Assembly (NCBI RefSeq): GCF_002257565.1
Contig: NZ_CP022736.1
Span: 2,418,001 to 2,482,000 of the forward strand
Reading direction: 5' to 3'
From: Herbaspirillum sp. meg3
GTDB lineage: Bacteria; Pseudomonadota; Gammaproteobacteria; Burkholderiales; Burkholderiaceae_D
Length of the DNA: 64,000 nt
In this document: piece by piece, positions 41,767-50,915 of the stretch
Layout: every line of letters starts with the position of its first letter
Numbering within the stretch: position 1 is the first letter of the stretch
The notes under the pieces: generated by a model
What the model saw: the letters and a program-made list of their open reading frames with translations, nothing else
What the model was told of the DNA's origin: nothing
Databases searched by the model: none
Program-made: the position numbers and the translations under genes

Positions 41767-42453
41767 TTACAGCAGCAGCTCTTTCGCCAGATCCCTCTTT
41801 GGATCGTTTTGCGTATCGAACTTCAACGCCTGTTCCACGTGGTGCAGGTGATGCAGCATCAGATCGACCGCTTCGTCGGCCTTACCTGCCTTGGCGGCAG
41901 CGATGAAGGCGGAATGTTCTTCCGTCGAGCAGATCGCGTCGCGCGTGGATTGATACAGCATGGTGATCAATGAGCTGCGACCGGCCAGCTTGACGAGGAT
42001 GTCGGTCAGCACTTCGTTGCCGACGATATTGGCCAGCAGGATATGAAAGTCGCTGAGCAGCGTCGAGCGAACCTGGGGATTGTTTTCTTCGATGGCGCGT
42101 CGTTCTTCGCGTAAGTGCGCTTCCAGCCGTGCATAGTCCTCAGGAGTCGCGCGTGCAACAAATTCTTTGACCATGGCGGCTTCGAGTGTGCGGCGCACGA
42201 AGAAGATGTTGCGCGTTTCTTCCACGGTCGGCTTGCTGACGAAAGCCCCTTTGTCCGGAATCAGGTCAATCAGCTTGTCCTTGGCCAACATCACCAGCGC
42301 CGCGCGGATCTTGGTGCGGCTGACCTGGTAGACGCGTGCCAGCGCTTCTTCGCGAAGTTTTGCTCCGGGGGGAAGACGCTGTTCTGCGATGGCCATGGTG
42401 ATGTCGCGGGCGATCGCTTCTGAACTGTCGGAGGGAAGTGCTGCTTCAGTCAT
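41767..42453 (-). CDS. GntR family regulator, FCD (FadR-like) subfamily
   Basis: A 228-residue regulator: winged helix at about 15-80 (LREEALARVYQVSRTKIRAALVML, cited as VYQVSRTKIRAAL) and the FCD effector domain at about 85-215, with the helices carrying the metal/ligand residues DFHILLANIVGNEVL and HSAFIAAAKAGKADEAVDLMLHHLHHVE, cited as DLMLHHLHHVE. FCD regulators usually sense carboxylates or amino-acid-derived acids. It lies downstream of DctA on the same strand (95 bp gap) and is likely the local regulator of dctA and the divergent amidohydrolase/ammonia-lyase pair. Confidence 0.9.
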   Translation of the reverse strand: MTEAALPSDSSEAIARDITMAIAEQRLPPGAKLREEALARVYQVSRTKIRAALVMLAKDKLIDLIPDKGAFVSKPTVEETRNIFFVRRTLEAAMVKEFVARATPEDYARLEAHLREERRAIEENNPQVRSTLLSDFHILLANIVGNEVLTDILVKLAGRSSLITMLYQSTRDAICSTEEHSAFIAAAKAGKADEAVDLMLHHLHHVEQALKFDTQNDPKRDLAKELLL

Positions 42454-42548
42454 AGGATGGATAGGCGTTGGTGTATAAGGCGGTTTTAAGTAGAGACCGA
42501 ATTGTAACCCTGTATTTTGCGCTATCCATCCAGAACTTGTGTCAGTTC

Positions 42549-43829
42549 TTACTCGAAGGTCGCTGCAGGAATTTCACCGTTCAGCACGGCGCGGGCACGG
42601 GTCTTATCAATGTCCTTTTCCCAGGTGGCGACCACTACGGTAGCGACGCAGTTGCCGAGCAGATTTCCCAGTGCGCGGGCAATGCCGACGAACCAGTCAA
42701 TCGACAGCACCAGCACCAGACCGACCACGGGAATCGCTGGAATCGTCGTCAGCGTCGCCGCCAGAATCACAATGGCGGAACCCGGTACGCCGTGTGCGCC
42801 CTTGGATGTGATCAGCGCAATCGCCAGAATCATCAACAGATCGCCCATGGCCAGATGCGTATTGGTAGCTTGCGCAATAAAGACCGCCGCCATGGTGAGG
42901 TAAATGGAAAACGCATCGAGGTTGAATGAGTAACCAGTCGGAATCACCAGGCCGACCGTCGATTTCTTGATGCCCATGTGTTCGAGCTTTTTCATGATCT
43001 GCGGCAGCACGCTGTCGGACGAAGCGGTTGCCAGCACCACGATCAGTTCTTCACGCAGATAGGCCATCAGCTTGAAGATGCTCAGGCCGGACGTGCGTAG
43101 AATCGCACCCAATATCACCACCACGAAGAAGATCACCGCGCCGTAGAACAGCAACACCAGCATGCCCAATTGCTTGAGCGAGCCGATGCCGTAGCGGCCG
43201 ACCGTGAAGGCAATCGCTCCGAACACGCCCAGTGGCGCCAGCCGAATGATAAAAGCCATGCACTTGAAGAAGGCCTCCGACAGTGAAGAAATCAGCGCTA
43301 CCGTTGGTTTGCCTTTTTCACCGATCAGCAGCAGGGCGCAGCCGAAGATGACCGAGATCAGCAAGACCTGCAACACGTCGCCGGAGGTGAATGCGCTCAC
43401 GACAGTACCGGGGATCAGCTTCATGATGAAGTCGGCAAAACTGGTGCCCTTTACCTTGCCGGCAGTCTCGACGTAGCTGGACAGGCCGCTGGCATCAAGA
43501 TTGGTCGGGTCGATATTCATTCCCGCGCCTGGCTGGAACACGAAAGCCAGTATCAGACCAAGGACAAGCGCGATCGTCGTCACGATTTCAAAGTAGATGA
43601 TGGCTTTGACGCCAACGCTGCCAACCTTCTTCAGATCGCTGGCGCCGCAAATCCCTTGCACCACCACACAAAACACGATTACCGGAATGATCATTTTGAT
43701 CAGCTTGATGAAGCCGTCACCGAGTGGTTTAAGGCTTTGAGCAAAGTCCGGATAAAACAGCCCGACGACGATGCCGGCAATGAGGGCGACGACGACTTGC
43801 CCGAATAAAGATTTCAAAAATCGATTCAC
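42549..43829 (-). CDS. dctA: C4-dicarboxylate:cation symporter, DctA-like
   Basis: A 426-residue DAACS-family transporter. Typical elements are FIKLIKMIIPVIVFC in the first half, the Ser-rich hairpin ATASSDSVLPQIMKKLEH, the NxxNLD-type substrate motif in GYSFNLDAFSIYLTMAAVFIAQ, cited as GYSFNLDAFS, and KGAHGVPGSAIVILAATL. The strong site AGGAGACC precedes the ATG. It imports succinate, fumarate, malate or a related acid with protons or sodium. Because it shares a regulator region with an amidohydrolase and an ammonia-lyase, the natural cargo may be an amino-acid-like acid or urocanate-type compound instead. Confidence 0.9.
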   Translation of the reverse strand: MNRFLKSLFGQVVVALIAGIVVGLFYPDFAQSLKPLGDGFIKLIKMIIPVIVFCVVVQGICGASDLKKVGSVGVKAIIYFEIVTTIALVLGLILAFVFQPGAGMNIDPTNLDASGLSSYVETAGKVKGTSFADFIMKLIPGTVVSAFTSGDVLQVLLISVIFGCALLLIGEKGKPTVALISSLSEAFFKCMAFIIRLAPLGVFGAIAFTVGRYGIGSLKQLGMLVLLFYGAVIFFVVVILGAILRTSGLSIFKLMAYLREELIVVLATASSDSVLPQIMKKLEHMGIKKSTVGLVIPTGYSFNLDAFSIYLTMAAVFIAQATNTHLAMGDLLMILAIALITSKGAHGVPGSAIVILAATLTTIPAIPVVGLVLVLSIDWFVGIARALGNLLGNCVATVVVATWEKDIDKTRARAVLNGEIPAATFE

Positions 43830-44015
43830 CTTGGTCTCCTGATGTTGTTCTGGATGGGCGCGGCATAGGGATGTCGCGTCCTCTGTGCAGATTCTTATTT
43901 CAGCTTTTAGGTTGTTGCGGTCACTTCTCCGACCGTTGTTCCATTTGTTGCTTCATCGGCAACTTCTGCGTCAATTCAACAAATTCTTTTGACGTCTTGG
44001 AACAAGCTCACTATA

Positions 44016-44038
44016 TTGCATACAATTTGTGAATACAA
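44016..44038. promoter_or_regulatory. Candidate FCD/GntR operator
   Basis: A 23-bp interrupted dyad beginning TTGCATACAA and ending GTGAATACAA, with ACAATTTGT at its centre, resembles TTGTATACAA-type sites bound by FCD regulators. It sits in the divergent region between dctA and the amidohydrolase gene, 38 bases before the GTG start. It could control both directions. Confidence 0.4.
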
Positions 44039-44076
44039 TAAAAATATGCAATCCTGACGAGACCAAGGAGACAGCC

Positions 44077-45330
44077 GTGAAAAATGTTCCAGAGCAATAC
44101 CAGCGTTGCGGGCAAGAGATCATGCAGCGCGCCGATGCGCTTGCCGTCCACACAGAAGCCGACGGCATGCTGACCCGCACCTATCTGACGGCTATGCATC
44201 ATGCCGCCGCACACCAACTCAGCGAGTGGATGGTTGCGGCAGGCATGCAGGTGCGGCGCGACAATGCCGGCAACGTGATCGGCCGTTATGAAGCCGCTCC
44301 CGGCCATGCCGATGCGGCTGCGCTTGTTACCGGTTCGCACTTCGATACGGTGCGCAATGGTGGCAAGTACGACGGTAATCTGGGCGTCCTGTTGCCGGTG
44401 TCGTGCATTGCAGAATGGCATCGCGAAGGAAAGCGCTTTCCCTTTCCCATTGACGTGATCGGTTTTGCGGAAGAAGAGGGTGTGCGTTTCAAGGCGACCT
44501 TGCTCGGCAGCCGGGCAGTCGCCGGGACTTTCGACAAGACCGTGCTGGATAACCTCGACGAGCAGGGCAACAGCATGCGCGATGTCATGCGTGCTGCCGG
44601 TTTCAACCCGGATCAGCTGGATGCGTCGGCATGGCCGGCTGCAACGGTCGCCGCCTTTATCGAGGTGCATATAGAACAAGGGCCGTTGCTGCTCAACGAA
44701 GCGTTGCCGGTCGGCGTGGTGACGGCGATTTCCGGCGCGACGCGCTTCATGGGCGAGCTGCAGGGATTGGCCGGACATGCCGGGACGGTGCCGATGCATA
44801 TGCGCCGCGATGCCGCGATGACGGCGGCGGAGATCGGTTTGTACATCGAGCAGCGTTGCAGCGGCAGACCCGGCTTGGTCGGCACCATGGGCATCATGGA
44901 AGTGCCGAACGGCGCGGCCAATGTCGTGCCGGGCAGCGCACGGTTTTCCATCGATATTCGCGCCGAACAGGATCAGATCCGTCTGGACGCAGTAGAAGAC
45001 GTGATTACGGAAATCGACCGTATCTGCACGCGCCGCAATGTCGGCATCACGTTGCGCAAAACCCATGAAGCCGGCAGCGTGCCGTGCGCTGCTCATCTGC
45101 AAAAGCAACTGGCAAGCGCCATCGAAGCGTGCGGCTTGCCGCTGCGCCATCTGCCTTCAGGCGCAGGACATGACGCCATGGCGATTGCGGCCATCGCCGA
45201 CGTCGCCATGTTGTTTGTCCGTTGCGGCAACGGCGGCATCAGCCATCACCCGGACGAGATCATGACCGAAGAAGACGCTGCAATTGCCGCACAGGTGTTC
45301 AGCAGCTTCGTTGAAAACTTCACGGCCTGA
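44077..45330 (+). CDS. M20 amidohydrolase, N-carbamoyl-L-amino-acid hydrolase/allantoate amidohydrolase family
   Basis: About 417 residues from GTG 44077, with AAGGAG at 44065-44070; the upstream GTG at 44029 lies inside the candidate operator. Metal-binding signatures are intact: GSHFDTVRNGGKYDGNLG, FAEEEGVRF, EVHIEQGP and the late SGAGHDAMAIA. The dimerisation domain is in the middle. These enzymes cleave the carbamoyl or ureido C-N bond of N-carbamoyl amino acids or allantoate. The ammonia-lyase gene follows by 42 bp, so it may finish degradation of a histidine-derived or hydantoin-like compound. No hydantoinase gene is present in the window. Confidence 0.87.
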   Translation: MKNVPEQYQRCGQEIMQRADALAVHTEADGMLTRTYLTAMHHAAAHQLSEWMVAAGMQVRRDNAGNVIGRYEAAPGHADAAALVTGSHFDTVRNGGKYDGNLGVLLPVSCIAEWHREGKRFPFPIDVIGFAEEEGVRFKATLLGSRAVAGTFDKTVLDNLDEQGNSMRDVMRAAGFNPDQLDASAWPAATVAAFIEVHIEQGPLLLNEALPVGVVTAISGATRFMGELQGLAGHAGTVPMHMRRDAAMTAAEIGLYIEQRCSGRPGLVGTMGIMEVPNGAANVVPGSARFSIDIRAEQDQIRLDAVEDVITEIDRICTRRNVGITLRKTHEAGSVPCAAHLQKQLASAIEACGLPLRHLPSGAGHDAMAIAAIADVAMLFVRCGNGGISHHPDEIMTEEDAAIAAQVFSSFVENFTA

Positions 45331-45372
45331 CGACGAGTCCGCCGCATCTCCATCTCATTACAAAGGACTCCC

Positions 45373-47007
45373 ATGACCACCATTACCATCGACGGTTTCA
45401 ACCTCAACGCGGAGCAAGTTGTCAGCGTTGCACGCGCAAAGAACGGCACCTATGCCAAAGTCGCCTTGGCGGATTCCTCCCGCGCCGCGCTGAAGCAAAG
45501 CCGCGACTTCATCGAATCCACCTGGATGCACGATGAAGCGCCCATGATGTACAGTTTCAACACCGGTGTCGGCTTGCTCAAAGACACCCGCATCAAGGTT
45601 GAACATATCGAGCTGTTTCAGACCCAACTGATCAAGGCCCACAGCGCCGGCATCGGCGAGCCGTTCTCGGAAGAAGTCAGCCGCGCCACCATGCTGTTGC
45701 GCGCCAATGCCTTTGCCAGCAATTACTCCGCGCCGCGCGTGGAAGTGGTCGATCGCCTGCTGGCCTTCATCAATGCCGGTATTCACCCCATCATGCCGCA
45801 GAAAGGTTCCGTCGGCGCTTCCGGCGATCTGGCGCCGTTAGCCTATCTGGCTGCAGCCATCGTCGGTTTCGACGAAGCCGAAGTGATGTACCAGGGCAAG
45901 CGCATGAGCGCGCCGGAAGCGATCACCAAGGCCGACATCGGCCCGGTCAAGTTTGATCTCAAAGCCAAGGATGCTTCCGCGCTGATCAATGGTTGCACCG
46001 CGTCGCTGGCCGTGGCCGTGCTGGCGGCACACGATTCGCGCAACCTGCTGACCGACGCCTGCGTATCGCTGGGCCTGACGCTGGAAGCCATGCGTGCAGA
46101 GATGTCCGCCTTCGATCCACGCATCCAGCAAGCGCGTCCGCACGCCGGTCAGATCAAGACAGCGGCGGTTGTCCGCACCTTGCTCAAAGGCTCCACCCGC
46201 ACGACGCACGAAGCGCGTTCGGTGCAATTGCCGGATGAACTGCGTCGTACCGATATTCCGTATTCGTCGCGCATCCAGGACGTCTACTCGCTGCGCTGCG
46301 CACCGCAAGTCTACGGCCCGGTGTTCGATGCGCTGGACTACATTGACACCATCGTCGACAAGGAAATCAATTCCGCCACCGACAACCCCCTGATCTTTGA
46401 CAAGGAAGGCGGCGGTTTTGAAATCATCTCCGGCGGTAACTTCCACGGCCAGTATCTGGCGCAGGCGATGGACTTGCTCGCCATGACCATCACTGATCTG
46501 GGCAGCATCTGCGAGCGCCGCATTGCACGTCTGATCGACCCGACCCTGTCATGGGGCTTGCCGCGCAACCTGATGAGCGGCGTGCGTGGCGTCAACACCG
46601 GCTATCCGGTGGTGCAGTGCTCGATGAGTTCTCTCGTGATGGAAAACCGCACGCTGTCCATGCCGGGCAGCGTCGACAGCATCCCGTCCAAGGGCAACAG
46701 CGAAGATCACGTCTCCAACTCGACCTGGTGCGCGCGCAAGGCCGCCACTGTTGTCGCCAACACGCAATACATCGTCGGCGTGGAGATGCTATTGGCGGCA
46801 CAGGGGTTGACCATGACGGAAGAACTGCTCAAGGATTTCGTGCTGGGCGAGGGCACGCAGGCGGCGTATGAAGAGATCCGCAAGCAGATACCGGCATGTC
46901 TGGACGGCGATCGCTGGTTCCACAACGATATTCAGGTGGCGCATTCCTTTATCACCAGTGGATCGGTGCGCGAGGCTGTGGTTGGCCGTATCGGCAAGTT
47001 TGTTTGA
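45373..47007 (+). CDS. Aromatic amino acid/histidine ammonia-lyase (HutH family)
   Basis: A 544-residue MIO-dependent lyase. A149-S150-G151 in GSVGASGDLAPL forms the MIO cofactor, Y60 in YSFNTGVGLL is the catalytic Tyr, and SGGNFHGQYLAQAMD and SIPSKGNSEDHVSNS are family signatures. It eliminates ammonia from an aromatic or imidazole amino acid. The substrate is uncertain: the usual HutH motif reads FHGQP or FHAEP, here FHGQY, and the hutU, hutI and hutG genes of histidine degradation are absent. It is cotranscribed with the M20 amidohydrolase 42 bp upstream. A related substrate such as a modified histidine is possible. Confidence 0.88.
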   Translation: MTTITIDGFNLNAEQVVSVARAKNGTYAKVALADSSRAALKQSRDFIESTWMHDEAPMMYSFNTGVGLLKDTRIKVEHIELFQTQLIKAHSAGIGEPFSEEVSRATMLLRANAFASNYSAPRVEVVDRLLAFINAGIHPIMPQKGSVGASGDLAPLAYLAAAIVGFDEAEVMYQGKRMSAPEAITKADIGPVKFDLKAKDASALINGCTASLAVAVLAAHDSRNLLTDACVSLGLTLEAMRAEMSAFDPRIQQARPHAGQIKTAAVVRTLLKGSTRTTHEARSVQLPDELRRTDIPYSSRIQDVYSLRCAPQVYGPVFDALDYIDTIVDKEINSATDNPLIFDKEGGGFEIISGGNFHGQYLAQAMDLLAMTITDLGSICERRIARLIDPTLSWGLPRNLMSGVRGVNTGYPVVQCSMSSLVMENRTLSMPGSVDSIPSKGNSEDHVSNSTWCARKAATVVANTQYIVGVEMLLAAQGLTMTEELLKDFVLGEGTQAAYEEIRKQIPACLDGDRWFHNDIQVAHSFITSGSVREAVVGRIGKFV

Positions 47008-47095
47008 AACGTTTGCATCGGGTAGTTCAGTAAAGTACGTCGCTTAAGTACGTCAATAAAGCAGGCCCATAACAATAGTCAGGGAAGGTTCCGCC

Positions 47096-48892
47096 ATGTT
47101 TAGCTCAATCAGAACACGTATTCTGTTCTTCAGTATTGCCTTGCTCATTGCGAGTCTGGGGTTGGTCGGTGCAGTGTCGTACGTGATTGTCAAAACGGAT
47201 AACGACCTCGCCATCGATCAGAGTTCGCGTTCCATCGCCGATGGCTATGCCTCGGCGATCAATGAGTGGGTGGCGGCCAAGGCCAGCATGGCGGCTGCGG
47301 CGGCTGATGGGGTATTGCAGGCGGATCCGGTATTCGTCATCAAGCAGTTGCAGAAGAGCGGCGGTTTTTACGTCACCACTTTCGGTAAGGAAGACAAGAC
47401 CGCTTTTACGTCGGCGGCTGAGGGACTGCCACCTGGTTACGATCCGACCGGGAGGTCGTGGTATCAGCAGTCGGTCAAGGCCGGCAAGGCGGTGGTGACC
47501 AAGCCTTACACCGACGTCGTCACCAAGAAGCCGATGGTGTCTTTCACTGCGCAGGTAAAGAAGGATGGCGTCTTGCAGGGTGTGGTGGCGGCAGCGGTAT
47601 TTCTTGACGGCGTCAGCAATGTGGTGAAAGCGGTGCATCCGACGCCGGCCAGTTTCGCCTTCCTGGTTGATCGCGACGGCATGATGCTGGCGCATCCCGA
47701 CGCCCAGTGGATCAACAAGCCGGTCAAGGATTGGAATCCGGAGTTGACGGCTGAGCGTCTCAATGCTTTTGCGGGTGATGACGCCAAAAAAGAGATCGTG
47801 CTCAACGGTGCCGCCAAGCTGGTGCAGGCAATCCCTGTGAAGGACACCGAATGGACCTTGCTGGTGGCAATCGACAAGGCAGACGTCAATGCCGGTATGC
47901 GTCACGCAACGCAGTCGTCGCTGATTGCCATCGTGCTGGTCGCGGCATTGGCGGCGCTGATCCTTGGCATAATTACTCAAGCCGTATTCAAACGCCTGTC
48001 GCAGGTGCGCAATGCCATGGACAGCATCGGCTCCGGTGATGGCGACCTGACCATGCGCCTGCCGGAAGACGGTAAGGATGAAGTCAGCCAGATCGCACGA
48101 TCATTCAACGTATTTGTACAAAAGATCACGACGATCCTGCAGGAGATCCGGCGCACCAGCGATGCCGTCAAAGTATCGTCGTCCGAGATCGCCAGCGGCA
48201 ATCTCGATCTTTCAGGCCGTACTGAGCAGCAAGCCGGTGCGTTGGAGGAGACGGCTTCCGCGATGGAGGAGTTGACGTCCACCGTCAAGCAGAATTCGGA
48301 CAATGCGCGTCAAGCCAACGAACTGGCGTTGGCGGCGTCGGCTATTGCTGCGGAGGGCGGCGCAGTGGTCGGCAATGTTGTCGCGACCATGGAAGCGATC
48401 AACCAATCATCGCGCCAGATTGTCGATATTATCGGCGTGATTGACGGCATCGCCTTCCAGACCAATATCCTCGCTTTGAATGCAGCCGTTGAAGCGGCGC
48501 GTGCCGGTGAGCAAGGTCGTGGCTTCGCTGTGGTCGCCAGTGAAGTGCGCAGCCTTGCGCAACGTAGCGCACAGGCTGCCAAAGAGATCAAGGTGTTGAT
48601 CGATTCATCCGTGTCGAAGGTGACTGACGGCGGCCATCTGGTCGAAAAGGCAGGGCAGACGATGGTCGAGATCGTGACCAGCGTCAAGAATGTCAGCGCC
48701 ATCGTCAGCGAGATCGCTAACGCCAGTTCCGAGCAAAGTACCGGCATTGAAGAAATCAATCGCGCCATCACCCATATGGACGAGGGCACGCAACAGAACG
48801 CTGCATTGGTGGAGCAGGCCGCTGCAGCGGCGCAATCCTTGCAGGATCAGGCTACGCGTTTGGCGGCCATCGTGGGCGGTTTCAAAATGTAG
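47096..48892 (+). CDS. Methyl-accepting chemotaxis protein with dCache sensor
   Basis: A 598-residue chemoreceptor. TM1 is at ~8-32. The periplasmic dCache-type domain (~35-272) has the ligand-site pattern GRSWYQQSVKAGKAVVTKPYTD, cited as RSWYQQ and PYTD. TM2 is at ~275-296, HAMP at ~297-350, and the signalling domain has the hairpin tip sequence NILALNAAVEAARAGEQGRG, continuing FAVVASEVRSLAQRS. No C-terminal CheR-binding pentapeptide is seen. dCache receptors of this kind commonly bind amino acids; the adjacent ammonia-lyase locus makes an amino acid ligand plausible. Confidence 0.93.
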   Translation: MFSSIRTRILFFSIALLIASLGLVGAVSYVIVKTDNDLAIDQSSRSIADGYASAINEWVAAKASMAAAAADGVLQADPVFVIKQLQKSGGFYVTTFGKEDKTAFTSAAEGLPPGYDPTGRSWYQQSVKAGKAVVTKPYTDVVTKKPMVSFTAQVKKDGVLQGVVAAAVFLDGVSNVVKAVHPTPASFAFLVDRDGMMLAHPDAQWINKPVKDWNPELTAERLNAFAGDDAKKEIVLNGAAKLVQAIPVKDTEWTLLVAIDKADVNAGMRHATQSSLIAIVLVAALAALILGIITQAVFKRLSQVRNAMDSIGSGDGDLTMRLPEDGKDEVSQIARSFNVFVQKITTILQEIRRTSDAVKVSSSEIASGNLDLSGRTEQQAGALEETASAMEELTSTVKQNSDNARQANELALAASAIAAEGGAVVGNVVATMEAINQSSRQIVDIIGVIDGIAFQTNILALNAAVEAARAGEQGRGFAVVASEVRSLAQRSAQAAKEIKVLIDSSVSKVTDGGHLVEKAGQTMVEIVTSVKNVSAIVSEIANASSEQSTGIEEINRAITHMDEGTQQNAALVEQAAAAAQSLQDQATRLAAIVGGFKM

Positions 48893-49061
48893 CGCGGATG
48901 CCGGCGAGGAGTGACGGTGATTTGAACGTACCGTCATTTTCTGCATGTCGATATGTACGAAATGCACCATTTGCAAGACTCATTGCAGAAATGACAGTCA
49001 CCGGCTGGTTGTCACATCAAGTTGAACCTACGCTCTCCTTGTTATCAAACAAGGAGAGCAT

Positions 49062-49637
49062 ATGCTGTCGAAACAATATTCACACCGGTTACCGATCGAC
49101 TACGATCTCGATATCATTCGCCGCCGTGCAGCCGCGCGAGGCAAGTTATGGGACGACACCAAAGGCCTCGTTTTCAAAGCTTTTGTCCTGCAGGAAGCGA
49201 ACAAGAACGGCGCCGCCGGCAATCTATATGCCTCGGTTTATCTCTGGAATGATGCTGCAGAAGCGGCCGACTTCGTCAGTGGCGACCGCTTCCGGAATGT
49301 CATCCGCAGCTTTGGCCGTCCCAGCGTCGAACTATGGCTGCCGCTGGACGCGCGCTCCGGCCCCGCGCAGCAGGCAAAGTCGCTCTATCGCGAAAACATC
49401 CCCTTCAAAGACTCGGCGAACGTCGCTGCATTGCGCGCAGAGGAGTGTGAGCGCAATCGCCAATTGGCACACCTGCCTGACACTGTCGCGGTGGTCACCG
49501 CAGTAGACTTGTCGACATGGCATCTGGTGCGCCTGCATCTGTCGTCGCAAGAAATTGATGCGACACATCCCGGCGATGCCTACGAGGTGCTGTATCTTGC
49601 ACGTCCGGAATTGTCCGGTCTGGACGCTGCTGACTGA
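49062..49637 (+). CDS. DUF4865 family protein
   Basis: A 191-residue protein behind a strong AAGGAGAG site. It begins with the DUF4865 signature YSHRLPIDYDLDIIRRRAAARG, cited as LPIDYDLDIIRRR, and contains LYLWNDAAEAADFVSGD-like and FGRPSVELWLPLDA segments, predicted as an antiparallel alpha/beta barrel like other DUF4865 members. The family often sits near LysR regulators, but here it is monocistronic between a chemoreceptor and the organosulfur operon. The function is unknown. Confidence 0.8.
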   Translation: MLSKQYSHRLPIDYDLDIIRRRAAARGKLWDDTKGLVFKAFVLQEANKNGAAGNLYASVYLWNDAAEAADFVSGDRFRNVIRSFGRPSVELWLPLDARSGPAQQAKSLYRENIPFKDSANVAALRAEECERNRQLAHLPDTVAVVTAVDLSTWHLVRLHLSSQEIDATHPGDAYEVLYLARPELSGLDAAD

Positions 49638-49823
49638 CACCGAGCATCGACAACGCGCCGCCGATATCATGCGCGCACGATAAAAAGTTTCGCATAAGGA
49701 CATACGAATTCATTCGTTTGTCGCCGGTTTTCCCTTACCTATACTTGATCGCAGATTTTCGCTCCGCTATCGCGGCTGTCTGTTTGAACAAAGTAAGCAA
49801 ACAAGTAAGAGGAAGGGAAACCC

Positions 49824-50912
49824 ATGACCGTAGACCGCAGAACTGTACTCAAACATCTTGCTGCCGGAGGCGTTGGCGCAGGTGCTGCATTGCTGGGGCT
49901 GCAGGCCCGTGCAGAGAGTCTCCCTGCGACCATCCGGATCGGCGTGGCGCAGCCGGGCATCGGCAATCCGCCACAGTTCTCAGGCAGCTCCGCCGCTGTT
50001 GCCAATGCCAAGGGTTGGGTGGAGGAGGAGTTCAAGGCGGACGGCATCAAAGTCGAGTGGTTCTTTTTCAAAGGCGCCGGTCCTGCCGTCAACGAGGCAC
50101 TGACCAACAAGCAGTTGGATTTTGCGTTTCAAGGCGATTTGCCGGCCATCGTGGCCAAGTCGGCGGGACTCAAAACCAAGCTGGTGCTTGCTACCGGCGT
50201 GCGTTCGAATATCTATCTGGCGGTGCCGCCCGATTCGCCGATCCAGTCTGTCAAGGATTTGCGCGGCAAGCGCGTGGCCATCTTCAAGGGCACCAACGCG
50301 CAGCTGCCGATCAATCGCGTGCTGGAAGCAAACGGTTTGCAAGAACGCGATCTGCGCGCCATCAATCTGGATCAGGCGACGACACTGGCAGCGTTAAGCA
50401 CCAAGGATATCGACGCTGCGTTCGGCAATATCAATCTGCTACGTCTGCGCGACAAAAATGCGGCGCGCATCGTCTACAGCAGCAAGGGCGGCTCGCCGGT
50501 CTTCACGACGCAATCGCATGTGCTGGTCACGGAAGAGTTTGCGCAGAAATACCCCGCGATCACCACGCGCGTGGTCAAAACCTTTGTGAAGACATCGAAG
50601 TGGGCGTCCGATGAAGTCAATCGCGAAGAGGTGCTGCGCCTGTGGGCAAAGGCAGGCACCCCCTACGAACATTGGCGGGAAGACTACGACGGCGAACCGC
50701 TGCGTGTACGCATCAATCCCAATTTCGATCCCTTCCTGGTTGCACGCTACAAGGACTCGGTGGAACAGGCATATCGGCTCAAGCTGAGCCGCGCCAAGTT
50801 CGACGTGGATCAGTGGATCGATCAGAGTTATCTGAAGGCGGCGCTCAAGGAGCTGCATCTGGAAACGTATTGGCCGATTTTTCAGGTCAACGGCAAGATT
50901 CTGGGGACCTGA
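49824..50912 (+). CDS. Sulfonate/nitrate-type ABC substrate-binding protein (SsuA-like)
   Basis: A 362-residue periplasmic binding protein with a Tat-type leader: DRRTVLKHLAAGGVGAG and a cleavage site after ARA-E (~31). The SsuA/TauA fold signature includes IRIGVAQPGIGNPPQ, VEWFFFKGAGPAVNEAL, KQLDFAFQGDLPAIV, VKDLRGKRVAIFKGTN and ALSTKDIDAAFG. AGGAAGG precedes the ATG. It is the first gene of the organosulfur operon and feeds the two permeases. A Tat leader suggests folding before export, a feature also seen in the sulfite dehydrogenase of this operon. Confidence 0.9.
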   Translation: MTVDRRTVLKHLAAGGVGAGAALLGLQARAESLPATIRIGVAQPGIGNPPQFSGSSAAVANAKGWVEEEFKADGIKVEWFFFKGAGPAVNEALTNKQLDFAFQGDLPAIVAKSAGLKTKLVLATGVRSNIYLAVPPDSPIQSVKDLRGKRVAIFKGTNAQLPINRVLEANGLQERDLRAINLDQATTLAALSTKDIDAAFGNINLLRLRDKNAARIVYSSKGGSPVFTTQSHVLVTEEFAQKYPAITTRVVKTFVKTSKWASDEVNREEVLRLWAKAGTPYEHWREDYDGEPLRVRINPNFDPFLVARYKDSVEQAYRLKLSRAKFDVDQWIDQSYLKAALKELHLETYWPIFQVNGKILGT

Positions 50913-50915
50913 TCC

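Noticed and set aside
45373..47007. Complete histidine utilisation (hut) pathway
   Set aside because: Only a HutH-like lyase is present; no urocanase, imidazolonepropionase or formiminoglutamase gene is seen in the window.
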